Shown here in pieces: positions 8,711-16,962 of a stretch of 64,000 nucleotides of DNA. Where the stretch lies: positions 124,001 to 188,000 of the forward strand of contig NZ_SMAJ01000005.1 of the NCBI RefSeq assembly GCF_004346225.1. Direction: 5' to 3'. The notes beneath the pieces are model-generated. The model was not told where the DNA came from. It did no database searches and was given only the letters and a program-made list of their open reading frames with translations. Numbering within the stretch: position 1 is the stretch's first letter; the number at the start of each line of letters is the position of its first letter. Origin of the DNA: Paralcaligenes ureilyticus (GTDB lineage Bacteria > Pseudomonadota > Gammaproteobacteria > Burkholderiales > Burkholderiaceae_B). The position numbers were made by a program, and so were the translations under genes.

Positions 8711-8770
8711 GATGGTGCGATCCGCGCTGTCAAAGTATGCAAGTGATTGAAGCTTATACCATTACGGCAT

Positions 8771-9448
8771 TTAAATCTGGCCGCGTTCGGCCATGGATAC
8801 GGCTTGGCCTGCGGTGATGATCAGGTGGTCGAGCAGGCGGATGTCGACCAGCGCCAGGGCGTGTTTCAGGTGACGGGTGAGCGCCAGGTCGGCTTCGCTG
8901 GGTTCGGAGACTCCCGATGGGTGGTTGTGTGCGAGGATCAGGGCGGCGGCGTGATGCCGCAGGCCTGCCTTGATGACCTCGCGCGGATATACCGATGCCT
9001 GGGTAAGCGTGCCGCGGGAAATTTCCTCGGCGATGATCAGGCGGTATTGGCTATCGAGGTACAGCGCAATGCAATGCTCGACACGCAGGTGTCCCAGGGC
9101 TGCGGTGCAGTAGTGTTTGACGCGCTGCGGCTGATCGAGCGCCTGGCCTGACTTCAGGTCTTCTTCGAGCGCCCGGCGGTTCAGCTCGTTGATGGCGAGC
9201 AGTTCGCAGGTTTTGGCCAGGCCCAGCCCGTCTACGGTCATGAGCGTTTGCGCATCGGCGGCCAAAAGGTCGCGCAAGCCGCCAAATCGTGTGATCAGGC
9301 GCTGCGCCAGTTCTACGGCGTTGCAGCCTTTGATGCCGGTGCGCAGGATAATCGCCAGCAGTTCAGGAGCCGTTAAAACACGGGCTCCGTGTGTGATCAG
9401 GCGTTCGCGTGGACGCTCGGGGGTGGGCAGGGTCGTGTGAAGTGTCAT
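8771..9448 (-). CDS. radC: RadC-family JAB-domain protein
   Basis: A 225-residue protein with an N-terminal helix-hairpin-helix part and a C-terminal JAB1/MPN-like metalloprotease fold. The JAMM residues are visible: E141/E142, the HNH of AHNHPSG at H174 and H176, and D187. The original link to DNA repair by RadC is doubtful in the literature and the true function is unknown. It is divergent from fkpB with a 52-base gap that must hold both promoters. Confidence 0.92.
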   Translation of the reverse strand: MTLHTTLPTPERPRERLITHGARVLTAPELLAIILRTGIKGCNAVELAQRLITRFGGLRDLLAADAQTLMTVDGLGLAKTCELLAINELNRRALEEDLKSGQALDQPQRVKHYCTAALGHLRVEHCIALYLDSQYRLIIAEEISRGTLTQASVYPREVIKAGLRHHAAALILAHNHPSGVSEPSEADLALTRHLKHALALVDIRLLDHLIITAGQAVSMAERGQI

Positions 9449-9500
9449 AAGAGGCTCTAAAATAGACGTTATTAGTAATGACCCTGTACGGTGACAGATT

Positions 9501-9977
9501 TTGACTTCGATTCTTGATTCAGTGAACGCTTTTGTCCGCCCGGATTCCTACCTGACCCTGCATTACCGCATAGTGCTGACTTCGGGCCCTGCCGCCGGAT
9601 CGGTGTTTGCCGACACCTTTGAGGGTCGCCCCGCTACCCTGCAGATGGGTAGCGGACAGTGGGCGCCGGGTATGGAAGAAGCGTTGGTGGGGCATGCGGA
9701 CGGCACAAAATTCAGTGTCGAGCTGCCCGCGGCGCAAGCCTATGGCGACCGCAATCCCGACCTGCTGCAGCGCGTGACGCAGACCATGCTGGCCGCCAAT
9801 GCCGCCCCCGACACTCGGTTTCAGCCCGGCGATCTGGTCGAATTCACCGCACCCAACGGCGGCCGCTATTCGGGCGTGCTCAAAGAGATGGGGGATGCCT
9901 GGGCGTTGTTCGATTTCAACCATCCGCTGGCGGGTGCCGACCTGCGGATTGATGTTGCTTTATTAGGGGTGCTGTGA
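9501..9977 (+). CDS. fkpB: FKBP-type peptidyl-prolyl isomerase (SlpA/FkpB-like)
   Basis: A 158-residue FKBP with a SlyD-like insert. [36 protein letters not shown] and [14 protein letters not shown] are the family landmarks. It catalyses proline isomerisation and acts as a chaperone in the cytosol. The start is uncertain: TTG at 9501 has a weak GGTGAC upstream and GTG at 9522 is the alternative. The stop overlaps the ispH start (TGATG), the conserved fkpB-ispH arrangement of proteobacteria, and supports co-translation. Confidence 0.88.
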   Translation: MTSILDSVNAFVRPDSYLTLHYRIVLTSGPAAGSVFADTFEGRPATLQMGSGQWAPGMEEALVGHADGTKFSVELPAAQAYGDRNPDLLQRVTQTMLAANAAPDTRFQPGDLVEFTAPNGGRYSGVLKEMGDAWALFDFNHPLAGADLRIDVALLGVL

Positions 9978-10939
9978 TGCTTGCGCCGGAAAAAGAAGCG
10001 CCCGATGGCCTTGAAGTCGTTCTGGCCCAGCCGCGAGGGTTTTGCGCGGGCGTGGACCGCGCGATCGATATCGTCGAGCGGGCCCTCGAAATACATGGGG
10101 CGCCTATTTATGTGCGCCATGAGATCGTGCACAACCGTTATGTCGTGCAGGATCTGAAAGCCAAAGGGGCTATTTTCATCAACGAGCTGCACGAAGCGCC
10201 CAAGGGCGCCATCGTTGTCTTTTCTGCGCACGGCGTAGCCCGCGCTGTGCGCGACGAGGCGTTGAGCATGGGTCTGAAGGTGTTCGACGCAACCTGCCCG
10301 TTGGTCACCAAAGTCCACGTTGAGGTCGCCAAAATGCGCGCGGCCGGGCGGGAAATCATCATGATTGGGCATCGCGGGCACCCGGAGGTCGAGGGTACGC
10401 TGGGCCAGGCCGATGGCGGCATGTACCTGGTGGAAACGGTGCAGGACGTGGCGGCGCTGCAGGTGCGCGATCCCGACAATCTGGCGTTCGTGACCCAAAC
10501 CACTTTGTCCGTAGACGATGCCGCTGCGGTCGCTCACGCTCTGCGCACTCGTTTCCCGACGATTATCGAACCCAAGAAAAGCGATATTTGCTATGCCACG
10601 CAAAACCGCCAGGACGCCGTCAAGATGATGGCGCCCGACTGCGATCTGGTGTTGGTGGTGGGCAGCACCAATAGCTCCAATTCGAATCGCCTGCGCGAGG
10701 TCGCCGAGCGCAAGGGCGCGGTCGCACATCTTATCGATGGCCCCGACATGATCGATCCGGCCTGGCTGGCGCAGGCCCGGCGAGTGGGCGTCACGGCCGG
10801 AGCCTCTGCGCCTGAAATACTGGTGCAGCAGGTCATTGTCCGCCTTAAAGAGCTGGGCGCGGGTTCCGTGCGTGCCTTGTCCGGAGCCCTGGAAAACGTA
10901 TCATTTCCCTTGCCCAAAGAGCTGTCGCGCAAGTTGTGA
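9977..10939 (+). CDS. ispH: 4-hydroxy-3-methylbut-2-enyl diphosphate reductase
   Basis: A 320-residue [4Fe-4S] enzyme that performs the last step of the MEP pathway, making IPP and DMAPP from HMBPP. The three cluster cysteines are seen in RGFCAGV (C23), DATCPLV (C107) and SDICYATQ (C205). The conserved THQNRQ-like TQNRQ and SSNSNRL segments are present. The ATG at 9977 overlaps the fkpB stop; a GTG one codon earlier is possible. It is essential in most bacteria of this type. A REP follows in the short convergent gap. Confidence 0.97.
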   Translation: MLAPEKEAPDGLEVVLAQPRGFCAGVDRAIDIVERALEIHGAPIYVRHEIVHNRYVVQDLKAKGAIFINELHEAPKGAIVVFSAHGVARAVRDEALSMGLKVFDATCPLVTKVHVEVAKMRAAGREIIMIGHRGHPEVEGTLGQADGGMYLVETVQDVAALQVRDPDNLAFVTQTTLSVDDAAAVAHALRTRFPTIIEPKKSDICYATQNRQDAVKMMAPDCDLVLVVGSTNSSNSNRLREVAERKGAVAHLIDGPDMIDPAWLAQARRVGVTAGASAPEILVQQVIVRLKELGAGSVRALSGALENVSFPLPKELSRKL

Positions 10940-10943
10940 TCAT

Positions 10944-10969
10944 GTGACGGCACCCCTTGTGGGTGCCAT
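10944..10969 (+). repeat. REP hairpin with altered head
   Basis: Stem GGCACCC / GGGTGCC and loop CTTGT are intact but the head reads GTGACG instead of GTAGCG. It lies between the convergent ispH and isomerase genes, where a bidirectional hairpin could act as a transcription barrier. Confidence 0.8.
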
Positions 10970-10986
10970 CGACGAACCCGTTGCCA

Positions 10987-11583
10987 TCACCGCTGCAACC
11001 ATTTCCGAATATAGTCAAAACGGTCGAACCCCCAAAAGGGTTCGTCGTCGACAAAAATAAAAGGCGCGCCGAACACGCCGCGGGCGGTGGCCGCTTCTAT
11101 CTGTTCCTTCAGGGCCGTTTTAATCTGGTCTTGTTGTATGCCGGCCGCCAGCTCGGCCGTGTCTATACCTATATCGTTCGCCAGTGCCAAAACCACATCG
11201 ACATTGCCGATATCCTGCTGCCCGGCGAAATAGGCGCGATAAGCCGCATGCGCGAATTGCCGGGCACGGGCCTCGCCCAGATTCTTTTCGATCCATACCA
11301 TGGAGCGCGCCGCAGTGACCGTGGAAATCGGGAATTGGGCGGGCTGCACGTACGGGATGTCAAAGAGGGCGGCGGTGCGCGCAAAATCGTGCATCGCGTA
11401 GCTTCCTTTGATTGGCACCTGGGCAACGGGCAACACCCCCATTTGCTTGAATACCGGCCCCAGCAGGATGGGGTGCCAGCGCACGGTACGCCCAAATTCG
11501 GCCGCCAGATCATCGATGCGCGTGCTGGCGCAGTAGGCGTAGGGTGAAGAAAAATCAAAATAAAAATCGAATGGAGTCTTCAT
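10987..11583 (-). CDS. 2-hydroxychromene-2-carboxylate isomerase-like (DsbA/GST kappa family)
   Basis: A 198-residue thioredoxin-fold protein. The N-terminal FYFDFSSPYAYCAS carries the conserved Ser that replaces the DsbA CxxC and activates glutathione in the HCCA isomerase family. The C-terminal RGVFGAPFIFVDDEPFWGFDR is diagnostic. NahD-type enzymes act in naphthalene degradation, but no aromatic pathway genes lie next to it, so the physiological substrate is unknown. It is probably a cytosolic single gene, convergent with ispH. Confidence 0.85.
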   Translation of the reverse strand: MKTPFDFYFDFSSPYAYCASTRIDDLAAEFGRTVRWHPILLGPVFKQMGVLPVAQVPIKGSYAMHDFARTAALFDIPYVQPAQFPISTVTAARSMVWIEKNLGEARARQFAHAAYRAYFAGQQDIGNVDVVLALANDIGIDTAELAAGIQQDQIKTALKEQIEAATARGVFGAPFIFVDDEPFWGFDRFDYIRKWLQR

Positions 11584-11762
11584 GACGTCTGATCGTGCCC
11601 GGCAAAAGTGATGAAAGAGTGGATCGCCACGCGGGCAGCCCGCTTAAAGTGTATACCGTGGCGCCATGGCCTATATGCCGTGCAGCCGCCTATTGGTTAT
11701 GATGCGTCTGTATGGCGCGTTTGGACGCGCCAGTTGGCTCATCACATTTCAGCAGGCTATCA

Positions 11763-13211
11763 ATGAAAACAAGCGCAAAGCTACTTGGCATCGTCGTGGT
11801 TCTGGGGGTTGCCTATACGGGCTCCTCCTGGTACGTGGGCAAGCGGGCTCAAACCGTTATTGAGCAGGCCGTCGTTCAAGCCAATCAGCGTCTGGTCAAA
11901 ATGCTGGGCCCGGACCTGGGCGGTAGCGGTTTGAAGGTTTCCATCGTCGATTACAAGCGTGGTGTGTTTTCGTCTGACGTCGTCTATACGCTGGCGATGA
12001 TAGGTAATGACGGCAAGCCCATGGAATTCAAATTGGCCGATCATCTGCAGCACGGCCCATTCCCCATCGAGGCGCTGCGCGCCGGCAGCGCTATGCCCAT
12101 GCTGGCTTACAGCCAGGCACAATTGATGCCTACTGCGGCCACCCAAAAATGGTTCGATAGCGCCAAGGGCGAGGCTCCCGTGGCCGCCGTCACCAAAATC
12201 GGTTTCTCGGGGCAAGGCGATTCCCAGTGGGATCTGAAGCCTTTGACCTATGCCGAGGATGGCACCAGCACCCAATTCAGCGGCGGCAAGGTCAATATCG
12301 TTTTTTCGCAGGACTACAAAAACAGCACGGTATCGGGCCGGTTTGACTCGCTTGGGTTTGCTCAGACGCAGCCTCGCGAAGAGGTGCAGATCAAAGGCAT
12401 TGTGTTAGGCAGCAAAACCACGACGCCCGCCGAGGGCGTCACCCATATTCAAAACAGCCTTAACGCCGACAGCATGGCTTTCTCGTCCGACAGTGACGAG
12501 CCTGTGCAGGTCCAAAAACTGGCTGTTGGGCTTAACACGCAACAAAAAGACCAGCTGCTCGATGCCGACTTGCATTACGAGCTGGGGCAGGTCAGTGCCG
12601 CGAAGGCCGATCTGGGCAGCATGTCCTTTACCGGCCGGGCCAGCCACTTCAATATCGACGCAGTCAATGCGCTGGCCAACCAGTACAACGCGTTCAAGGC
12701 CGCGCACGGGGTCCAAAATGACGAAGACCTGCAACTGACTGACGCCGAGTCCGCCACACTGCGTGAAAAATTCATGGATGTGCTGGCCAGCAACCCTTCG
12801 GTTTCGGTTGACTCGCTGGTGTGGAAAAACGACAAAGGCGAAAGCACGGCGTCGCTGAAGCTTGATCTAAGCAGCCCCTCTGACAAGGCGGCCGCTGCCC
12901 AGGCCGGCCTTGACACCTTGTTGCCGCAGATCCTGAAACAGATCGCGCTGAATTTCTCGATTTCCAAACCCATGCTGTCCAGGTTGGCCAGCCAGTTGCA
13001 GGGCGGGACGCAAGCCAATCCACAAGCCGATGCGGTGGGCGGAATGCTGTTCGATGCCTATGCGGGCAAGCTGCAGGCAGCTGGCTTGGCCAAAGTGGAT
13101 GGCGACAAGGCAGTGGCCGCGATCAAATACGAAAATAACAGCGTCGACGTCAACGGCAAAAAAATGTCGGTGATGGAATTTGCGCAAAGGGCCATGGCGG
13201 TGGCCATGTAG
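11763..13211 (+). CDS. DUF945/YdgA-family protein
   Basis: A 482-residue protein with one N-terminal hydrophobic segment (LLGIVVVLGVAYTGSSWYVG) acting as signal anchor, then a large soluble periplasmic part. GKRAQTVIEQ, DYKRGVFSSDVVYTL and the late FSISKPMLSRL match the YdgA/DUF945 pattern. The ATG at 11763 puts the hydrophobic segment at residues 6-25; longer starts only add unrelated residues. Function is unknown for the family. The 179-base gap upstream shows no clear feature. Confidence 0.82.
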   Translation: MKTSAKLLGIVVVLGVAYTGSSWYVGKRAQTVIEQAVVQANQRLVKMLGPDLGGSGLKVSIVDYKRGVFSSDVVYTLAMIGNDGKPMEFKLADHLQHGPFPIEALRAGSAMPMLAYSQAQLMPTAATQKWFDSAKGEAPVAAVTKIGFSGQGDSQWDLKPLTYAEDGTSTQFSGGKVNIVFSQDYKNSTVSGRFDSLGFAQTQPREEVQIKGIVLGSKTTTPAEGVTHIQNSLNADSMAFSSDSDEPVQVQKLAVGLNTQQKDQLLDADLHYELGQVSAAKADLGSMSFTGRASHFNIDAVNALANQYNAFKAAHGVQNDEDLQLTDAESATLREKFMDVLASNPSVSVDSLVWKNDKGESTASLKLDLSSPSDKAAAAQAGLDTLLPQILKQIALNFSISKPMLSRLASQLQGGTQANPQADAVGGMLFDAYAGKLQAAGLAKVDGDKAVAAIKYENNSVDVNGKKMSVMEFAQRAMAVAM

Positions 13212-13275
13212 GGTGTGCGAGCGTGTGCGGCCTGCTCGTCGCATTTACGGGCAGTGCTGGCTCAAGGCCCCGACC

Positions 13276-13310
13276 TTGTGTCCTTATCGACCATGACAAA
13301 TGTGTATAAT
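13276..13310 (+). promoter_or_regulatory. Likely promoter of tRNA-Thr
   Basis: A perfect -10 hexamer TATAAT (13305-13310) preceded by TGTG lies 48 bases upstream of the mature tRNA. No good -35 exists at 17 bases; TTGTGT at 13276 is too far, so the -35 assignment is uncertain. A GC-rich stretch follows the -10, as in stringent stable-RNA promoters. Confidence 0.55.
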
Positions 13311-13357
13311 AGCGGGCTTGGTCGGGATGGCTCGGGTGTAGCCCCGTCATCTGCGAA

Positions 13358-13433
13358 GCCGATGTAGCTCAGTTGGTAGAGCAGCTCATTCGTAATGAGA
13401 AGGTCGAGGGTTCGACTCCTTTCATCGGCACCA
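13358..13433 (+). tRNA. tRNA-Thr (anticodon CGT)
   Basis: A 76-nt cloverleaf with acceptor stem GCCGATG/CATCGGC, D-arm GCTCAGTTGGTAGAGC, anticodon loop TTCGTAA and T-arm GGGTTCGACTC. CCA is encoded. The anticodon CGT reads ACG threonine codons. The sequence closely resembles E. coli thrW, including a G27-A43 mismatch. Followed by a UUCG-capped terminator. tRNA-Thr genes are frequent integration sites, which matters because repeats and a broken antitoxin follow. Confidence 0.97.
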
Positions 13434-13450
13434 GAAAAATCAAACACTTG

Positions 13451-13477
13451 CGCCAATTCTTCGGAGTTGGCGTTTTT
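13451..13477 (+). terminator. Terminator of tRNA-Thr with UUCG tetraloop
   Basis: Stem CGCCAATTC / GAGTTGGCG (9 bp, one G-U) with TTCG loop, followed by TTTTTG. It lies 18 bases after the CCA end. Confidence 0.93.
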
Positions 13478-13544
13478 GTTGGGGTCACGCGGGGGTTATG
13501 GAATCCATACGTCACTATGCATCTTCCCCCAAAAAGAAAGCACA

Positions 13545-13645
13545 CTAGAGCATTTTTGGTCAACCGGTATACGGCGCGGGATGTCTGGGTGTTTGGCCGG
13601 ACGTATTGGTATCTGAAAATGCCGTCTATGGGGGCAGGGGCTGGG
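13545..13645 (+). repeat. ~100-bp interspersed repeat, copy A
   Basis: This stretch starts CTAGAGCATTTTTGGTCAA and contains ATGCCGTCTATGG near its end. It is about 80 percent identical by eye to the reverse complement of 31222-31317. It is followed within 30 bases by a fragment related to the dyad at 30868-31089. No coding role is apparent. Between the tRNA terminator and this repeat (13478-13544) nothing else is seen. Confidence 0.8.
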
Positions 13646-13667
13646 CCGGCACGGCGTGATTGATCCG

Positions 13668-13730
13668 GATCTGCCTCGTCGCGGGCGTCGGGCCAAACTC
13701 GCTACGCCGAAGCCTGCGGACAGCGCCTGG
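13668..13730 (+). repeat. Fragment related to the 222-bp dyad core
   Basis: The segment shares GATCTGCCTCGTC, GCGGGCGTCGGG and GGACAGCGCC in the same order as 30939-31010, with small gaps. It lacks the 32-bp outer arms. It is likely a decayed or partial copy of the same element. Confidence 0.6.
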
Positions 13731-13760
13731 TAATTCGGTTTGAGCCGAAGGGAAAGCATC

Positions 13761-13925
13761 ATGCCTGATTTGAGTAACGCCACTATTCTCACTATCCGCA
13801 ATGTTCCATATGAGGTACACCGCGCTTTGCGCGTGCGTGCAGCGTGCGCGAACGTAATTTCAGAACCGTTGTGGCATGCACCGATATCAGCCTATGCCTT
13901 ATCACCCGCAAATAATTTATCGTAA
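13761..13925 (+). pseudogene. Truncated FitA-like (RHH) antitoxin remnant
   Basis: A 54-codon reading frame starting MPDLSNATILTIRNVPYEVH and continuing RALRVRAA matches the ribbon-helix-helix N-terminus of FitA/VapB-type antitoxins. After residue 28 the similarity stops where the family would read HGRS-TEAEVR. The frame then runs into the 3' end of ycaO on the other strand. AAGGGAAA upstream is a plausible ribosome site. No PIN-domain toxin follows, so this looks like the remains of a toxin-antitoxin pair cut by rearrangement. Confidence 0.6.
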
Positions 13926-15616
13926 GCCGTCAGCAGCGTCTGGTGCATGGCGCTGCCCTGCATATCCGGGCCCAACGCTTCCAGCCCGAAGAAACGTTCG
14001 CTGCGGTCAAGCAGGGCCTGGGCCTGGCGTACCGTGGCTGCGCCATACATCATCACCAGCGAGCGCTGGTAGTTCTCTGCGTTTTCGACGTTAAGCATGC
14101 TTTCAATGCAGCGATACACCAGGCGGCGCGCGGGGTTCAGATCGTTAAAGTGGTGGATCCAGTCGCAGCCTTCCCGGGTGGCGTCTTCATCACCCACAGC
14201 GAGCGCAAGCAACGTTTTCAGTTCACCGATGCGCAGTTGCTTCCATGGCGTGCCCACGGGAATCGCCAGACCCAGAATTTCCCAGAGCGGGCGCTCATCA
14301 TTCAGGTTCATGGTTTGCAGGTCGGACAGCAATTGGGTCGCGTCGGCATCGCTTAGATCGGACAGGCGCAGCAGTGCAGGGCGAATGGCATTGCCGATGC
14401 TATTGTTTTCCCACTCGAGATCTTCGACCGGATAAATTTCGGACATGCCGGGCACCAGGATGCGGCAACTGTAGGCACCTTGCTCGCTGAAGTCGGACAC
14501 GTAAATGTCTTTACCCTCGCCGTGAATGCATTGCACAAGCCAATGGTAGTCTTCCTCGGTGGTGGTGCCGAAGTTCCAGTCGGCAAACGCGAAGTCCGGT
14601 GTATTGCCCATGAAGTTCCAGCTGATCACACCGCTGGAATCGACAAAATGAATTTCCAGATTGGAGACGGCATTGATCTCGCTCATGTCAAAGCCAGGCT
14701 CGGGAAAGCCCTCCAGCGAGTCCAGCGCGCGGCCTTGCAGCAGTTCGGTCATGGCGCGCTCGAGCGCGATCTCCAGGCGTGGGTGTGCGCCGTAGCTGGA
14801 AAATACGCCTTGATCTTTCGGGTGCACCAGCGTGACATTCATGACGGGATAGCGTCCGCCCAGCGAAGCATCCTTGACCATGATGCCAAAACCCGCCTGA
14901 CGCAAGCCTGCGATGCCGGCCTTAATGTTCGGGAAGCGCGCAATCACTTCGTCGGGCACTTCGGGCAGGCACAGCGCTTCGCTGATGACGCGGTACTTGA
15001 TGTGGCGCTCGAAAATCTCGGACAGGGCCTGGGTGCGCGCTTCCATCAGGGTGTTGCCTGCCGCCATTCCATTACTGACGTACAGATTGCCGATGATATT
15101 GACGGGGATGTAAACCTGGACGCTGTCGCGAAGGCGCGTGTAGGGCAGGGTGCAGATGCCGCGCTTCACATGGCCGGAATTCAGGTCGACCAGCACTTCG
15201 CCGTCGATTTCGCCCTCGGGGTTGTAGAACGCACGCAACTCGGAGTTAAGCATTTCATCGGGCCATTTGCCGTCCGATGTGGGTGCAAACCAGCGCTCTT
15301 GCGGATAGTGCACGAAAGGACGGTTGGCACGGGTTTCGCCCAGATAAAAGTGGGTCCAGAAATAATGGGTGCCCAGGCGCTCGAAAAATTCGCCGTAAGC
15401 GCTGGCGCGCGCCGCCAGTTCGGTCGCGCCCTTGCCGTTTGAAAACAGCATTGGGCAGTCATTGTCCTTCATGTGGGTGGACCAGATGCCGTCGACTTCG
15501 TGCAGCAGGGAGGATTCATTTAGCCGGAACCCGCGAGCCGCCAGCTTTTTCTGCATGGTGTCGATAGTCGATTCGAGCGAGGCGTCTTTGCCGGGGATAA
15601 AGCTTTGGGTTTGCAT
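13892..15616 (-). CDS. ycaO: YcaO-family protein
   Basis: A 574-residue protein, close to the 586 residues of E. coli YcaO. The ATP-binding core shows Glu-rich helices such as ASAYGEFFERLGTHYF and TQALSEIFERHIKYRV, and EIALERAMTELLQGRA. The C-terminal third (LNPARRLVYRCIESML onward) corresponds to the TPR-like dimerisation domain of stand-alone YcaO. No PxPxP tail is present. E. coli YcaO assists RimO in methylthiolation of ribosomal protein S12. No RiPP precursor or dehydrogenase is adjacent, so a housekeeping role is more likely than peptide biosynthesis. Confidence 0.9.
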   Translation of the reverse strand: MQTQSFIPGKDASLESTIDTMQKKLAARGFRLNESSLLHEVDGIWSTHMKDNDCPMLFSNGKGATELAARASAYGEFFERLGTHYFWTHFYLGETRANRPFVHYPQERWFAPTSDGKWPDEMLNSELRAFYNPEGEIDGEVLVDLNSGHVKRGICTLPYTRLRDSVQVYIPVNIIGNLYVSNGMAAGNTLMEARTQALSEIFERHIKYRVISEALCLPEVPDEVIARFPNIKAGIAGLRQAGFGIMVKDASLGGRYPVMNVTLVHPKDQGVFSSYGAHPRLEIALERAMTELLQGRALDSLEGFPEPGFDMSEINAVSNLEIHFVDSSGVISWNFMGNTPDFAFADWNFGTTTEEDYHWLVQCIHGEGKDIYVSDFSEQGAYSCRILVPGMSEIYPVEDLEWENNSIGNAIRPALLRLSDLSDADATQLLSDLQTMNLNDERPLWEILGLAIPVGTPWKQLRIGELKTLLALAVGDEDATREGCDWIHHFNDLNPARRLVYRCIESMLNVENAENYQRSLVMMYGAATVRQAQALLDRSERFFGLEALGPDMQGSAMHQTLLTAYDKLFAGDKA

Positions 15617-15789
15617 AGGAGCTCAGTGAGGGTGCGGAAAATAGGCGCCGCTTGTCGGCGCCCGGGTAAAAGGGCGACCGAACGCTGAATTGTTCATGAG
15701 GCCATGCAATGCTTGATGTGGGCTGTGAGTGTAGCAGTTGGGAGTTCGGTGCGGATCGAGGTCTGTCGCTGCGAAATATCAGGACGATG

Positions 15790-16935
15790 TTACCGATGTT
15801 TCACCAGAAAGCCTCGCGCTGCATCAAGATCCGGCGTAATCCCGAGGCCGGGTTGATCCGACAGTGTGATAGTTCCATTATCAGGTCGCAGGTAGGGGGT
15901 GGCGAATAGATCGCGCAAGGGATTCGGATTGGAATCCACCTCGACATAGCCTGAACTGCCCATTATGGCTTTGAACTGCATTGATGCGATCAGGCCGACG
16001 CCGCCGCCCAGCCAATGGGGACAAAACATGCGGCCGTGGTCGATGGCGCGCTGGGCCACTGGCAGGCAGCCGCTGAAACCGCCCCATTTGCCCAGATCGG
16101 GTTGAATCACGGCAAACACTCCAGATGCGATAGCGGCGGAAAATTCCTCCGTACTGCGCATGTTTTCGCCGGCAGCGATAGGAATAGGAGATGCTTTGGC
16201 CAGGCTCTGCCAGTCCGCTAATGTGTGATCCGCCCGGATCGGCTCCTCCATCCAGATGGGGTTGAATGGAGCGAGTCGGCGGCTCATTTCCAAGGCTGCT
16301 TCGGGTGTCCATGCCTGATTCGCGTCAATCATAAGAACCGTGCCGGATCCGAACAGTTCGCGCAGTGCGCGAAGATTGGCGATATCGCGTTCAGTGCCAA
16401 ACCCAACCTTTAGCTTGAAGCTGCGGTAGCCTTCCCTATGTTTGATAGCGGCCAGTTTCTCGGGTTGGGCAGGGCTGAGGCCCGAAGCATAGGTTTGTAC
16501 CTGCGGCGCGCCGCCGAAGAGTTTCCATAACGGCTGGTTCAGACGCTTGGCGGCCAGATCCCATAGCGCCATATCGGTGCCGGCAATGGCTTGCGCAATA
16601 GTTCCCGGTTCACCGCATTGAATAGCCAGCACCTCCAAGCGTCGACTCAGTGCTTCAAAGGCGTGCGTCGGATGTGCCCATTCCTGCTCCAGCAGGATGG
16701 GTGCAATGCAGGATTCAAGCATACGCGCGCGATGCTCGGCGCCCACATTGGGAAAATTGCACCATATTTCGCCCCAGCCAACCATACCCTCATGGTCTTC
16801 CGCCCTGACCAGTACGGCCGGACGGTCGTACATCGTTCCAAAAGACGTTTGCACCGGGTCGGCGATGGGGGCGCGATACACGAGCGCGTCCACTTTTGCC
16901 AGGTGGATGGGAAGAGAGTCTGGAAATACATACAT
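15790..16935 (-). CDS. Mandelate racemase/muconate lactonizing enzyme family protein
   Basis: A 381-residue enolase-superfamily enzyme. K174 and K176 form the KxK base motif (SFKLKVG). Metal ligands are D204 (MIDANQAW), E230 (WMEEP) and E257 (AAGEN), and D280 with H307 (CPHWLGGG) form the second catalytic dyad. This fits the MR subgroup, which racemises or dehydrates hydroxy-acids and sugar acids. It is the last gene of a six-gene operon with a GMC oxidoreductase and an ABC importer, so it probably acts on the oxidised substrate. The exact acid is unknown. Confidence 0.88.
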   Translation of the reverse strand: MYVFPDSLPIHLAKVDALVYRAPIADPVQTSFGTMYDRPAVLVRAEDHEGMVGWGEIWCNFPNVGAEHRARMLESCIAPILLEQEWAHPTHAFEALSRRLEVLAIQCGEPGTIAQAIAGTDMALWDLAAKRLNQPLWKLFGGAPQVQTYASGLSPAQPEKLAAIKHREGYRSFKLKVGFGTERDIANLRALRELFGSGTVLMIDANQAWTPEAALEMSRRLAPFNPIWMEEPIRADHTLADWQSLAKASPIPIAAGENMRSTEEFSAAIASGVFAVIQPDLGKWGGFSGCLPVAQRAIDHGRMFCPHWLGGGVGLIASMQFKAIMGSSGYVEVDSNPNPLRDLFATPYLRPDNGTITLSDQPGLGITPDLDAARGFLVKHR

Positions 16936-16962
16936 GCTGGGCGTGCCCTTATAGGCTATTTG

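Noticed and set aside
9866-10729. 287-residue open frame antisense to ispH
   Set aside because: The sequence is His/Gln/Arg-rich shadow peptide; ispH on the other strand has all catalytic cysteines.
10987-11583. DsbA-like protein considered as a disulfide oxidoreductase
   Set aside because: There is no CxxC and no signal peptide; the FSSPYAY motif is that of glutathione-dependent isomerases.
13434-13544. Search for a second copy of the tRNA-Thr 3' end as an attachment site
   Set aside because: I could not find a repeated tRNA end elsewhere in the window, and no integrase gene is present.
14480-15442. 320-residue open frame on the plus strand opposite ycaO
   Set aside because: It lies wholly antisense to ycaO, has no recognisable motif, and is explained by high GC at third positions.
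13892-15616. ycaO considered as part of a RiPP cluster
   Set aside because: Length, C-terminal domain and missing PxPxP tail fit the stand-alone RimO-associated type; no precursor peptide or partner enzyme is adjacent.
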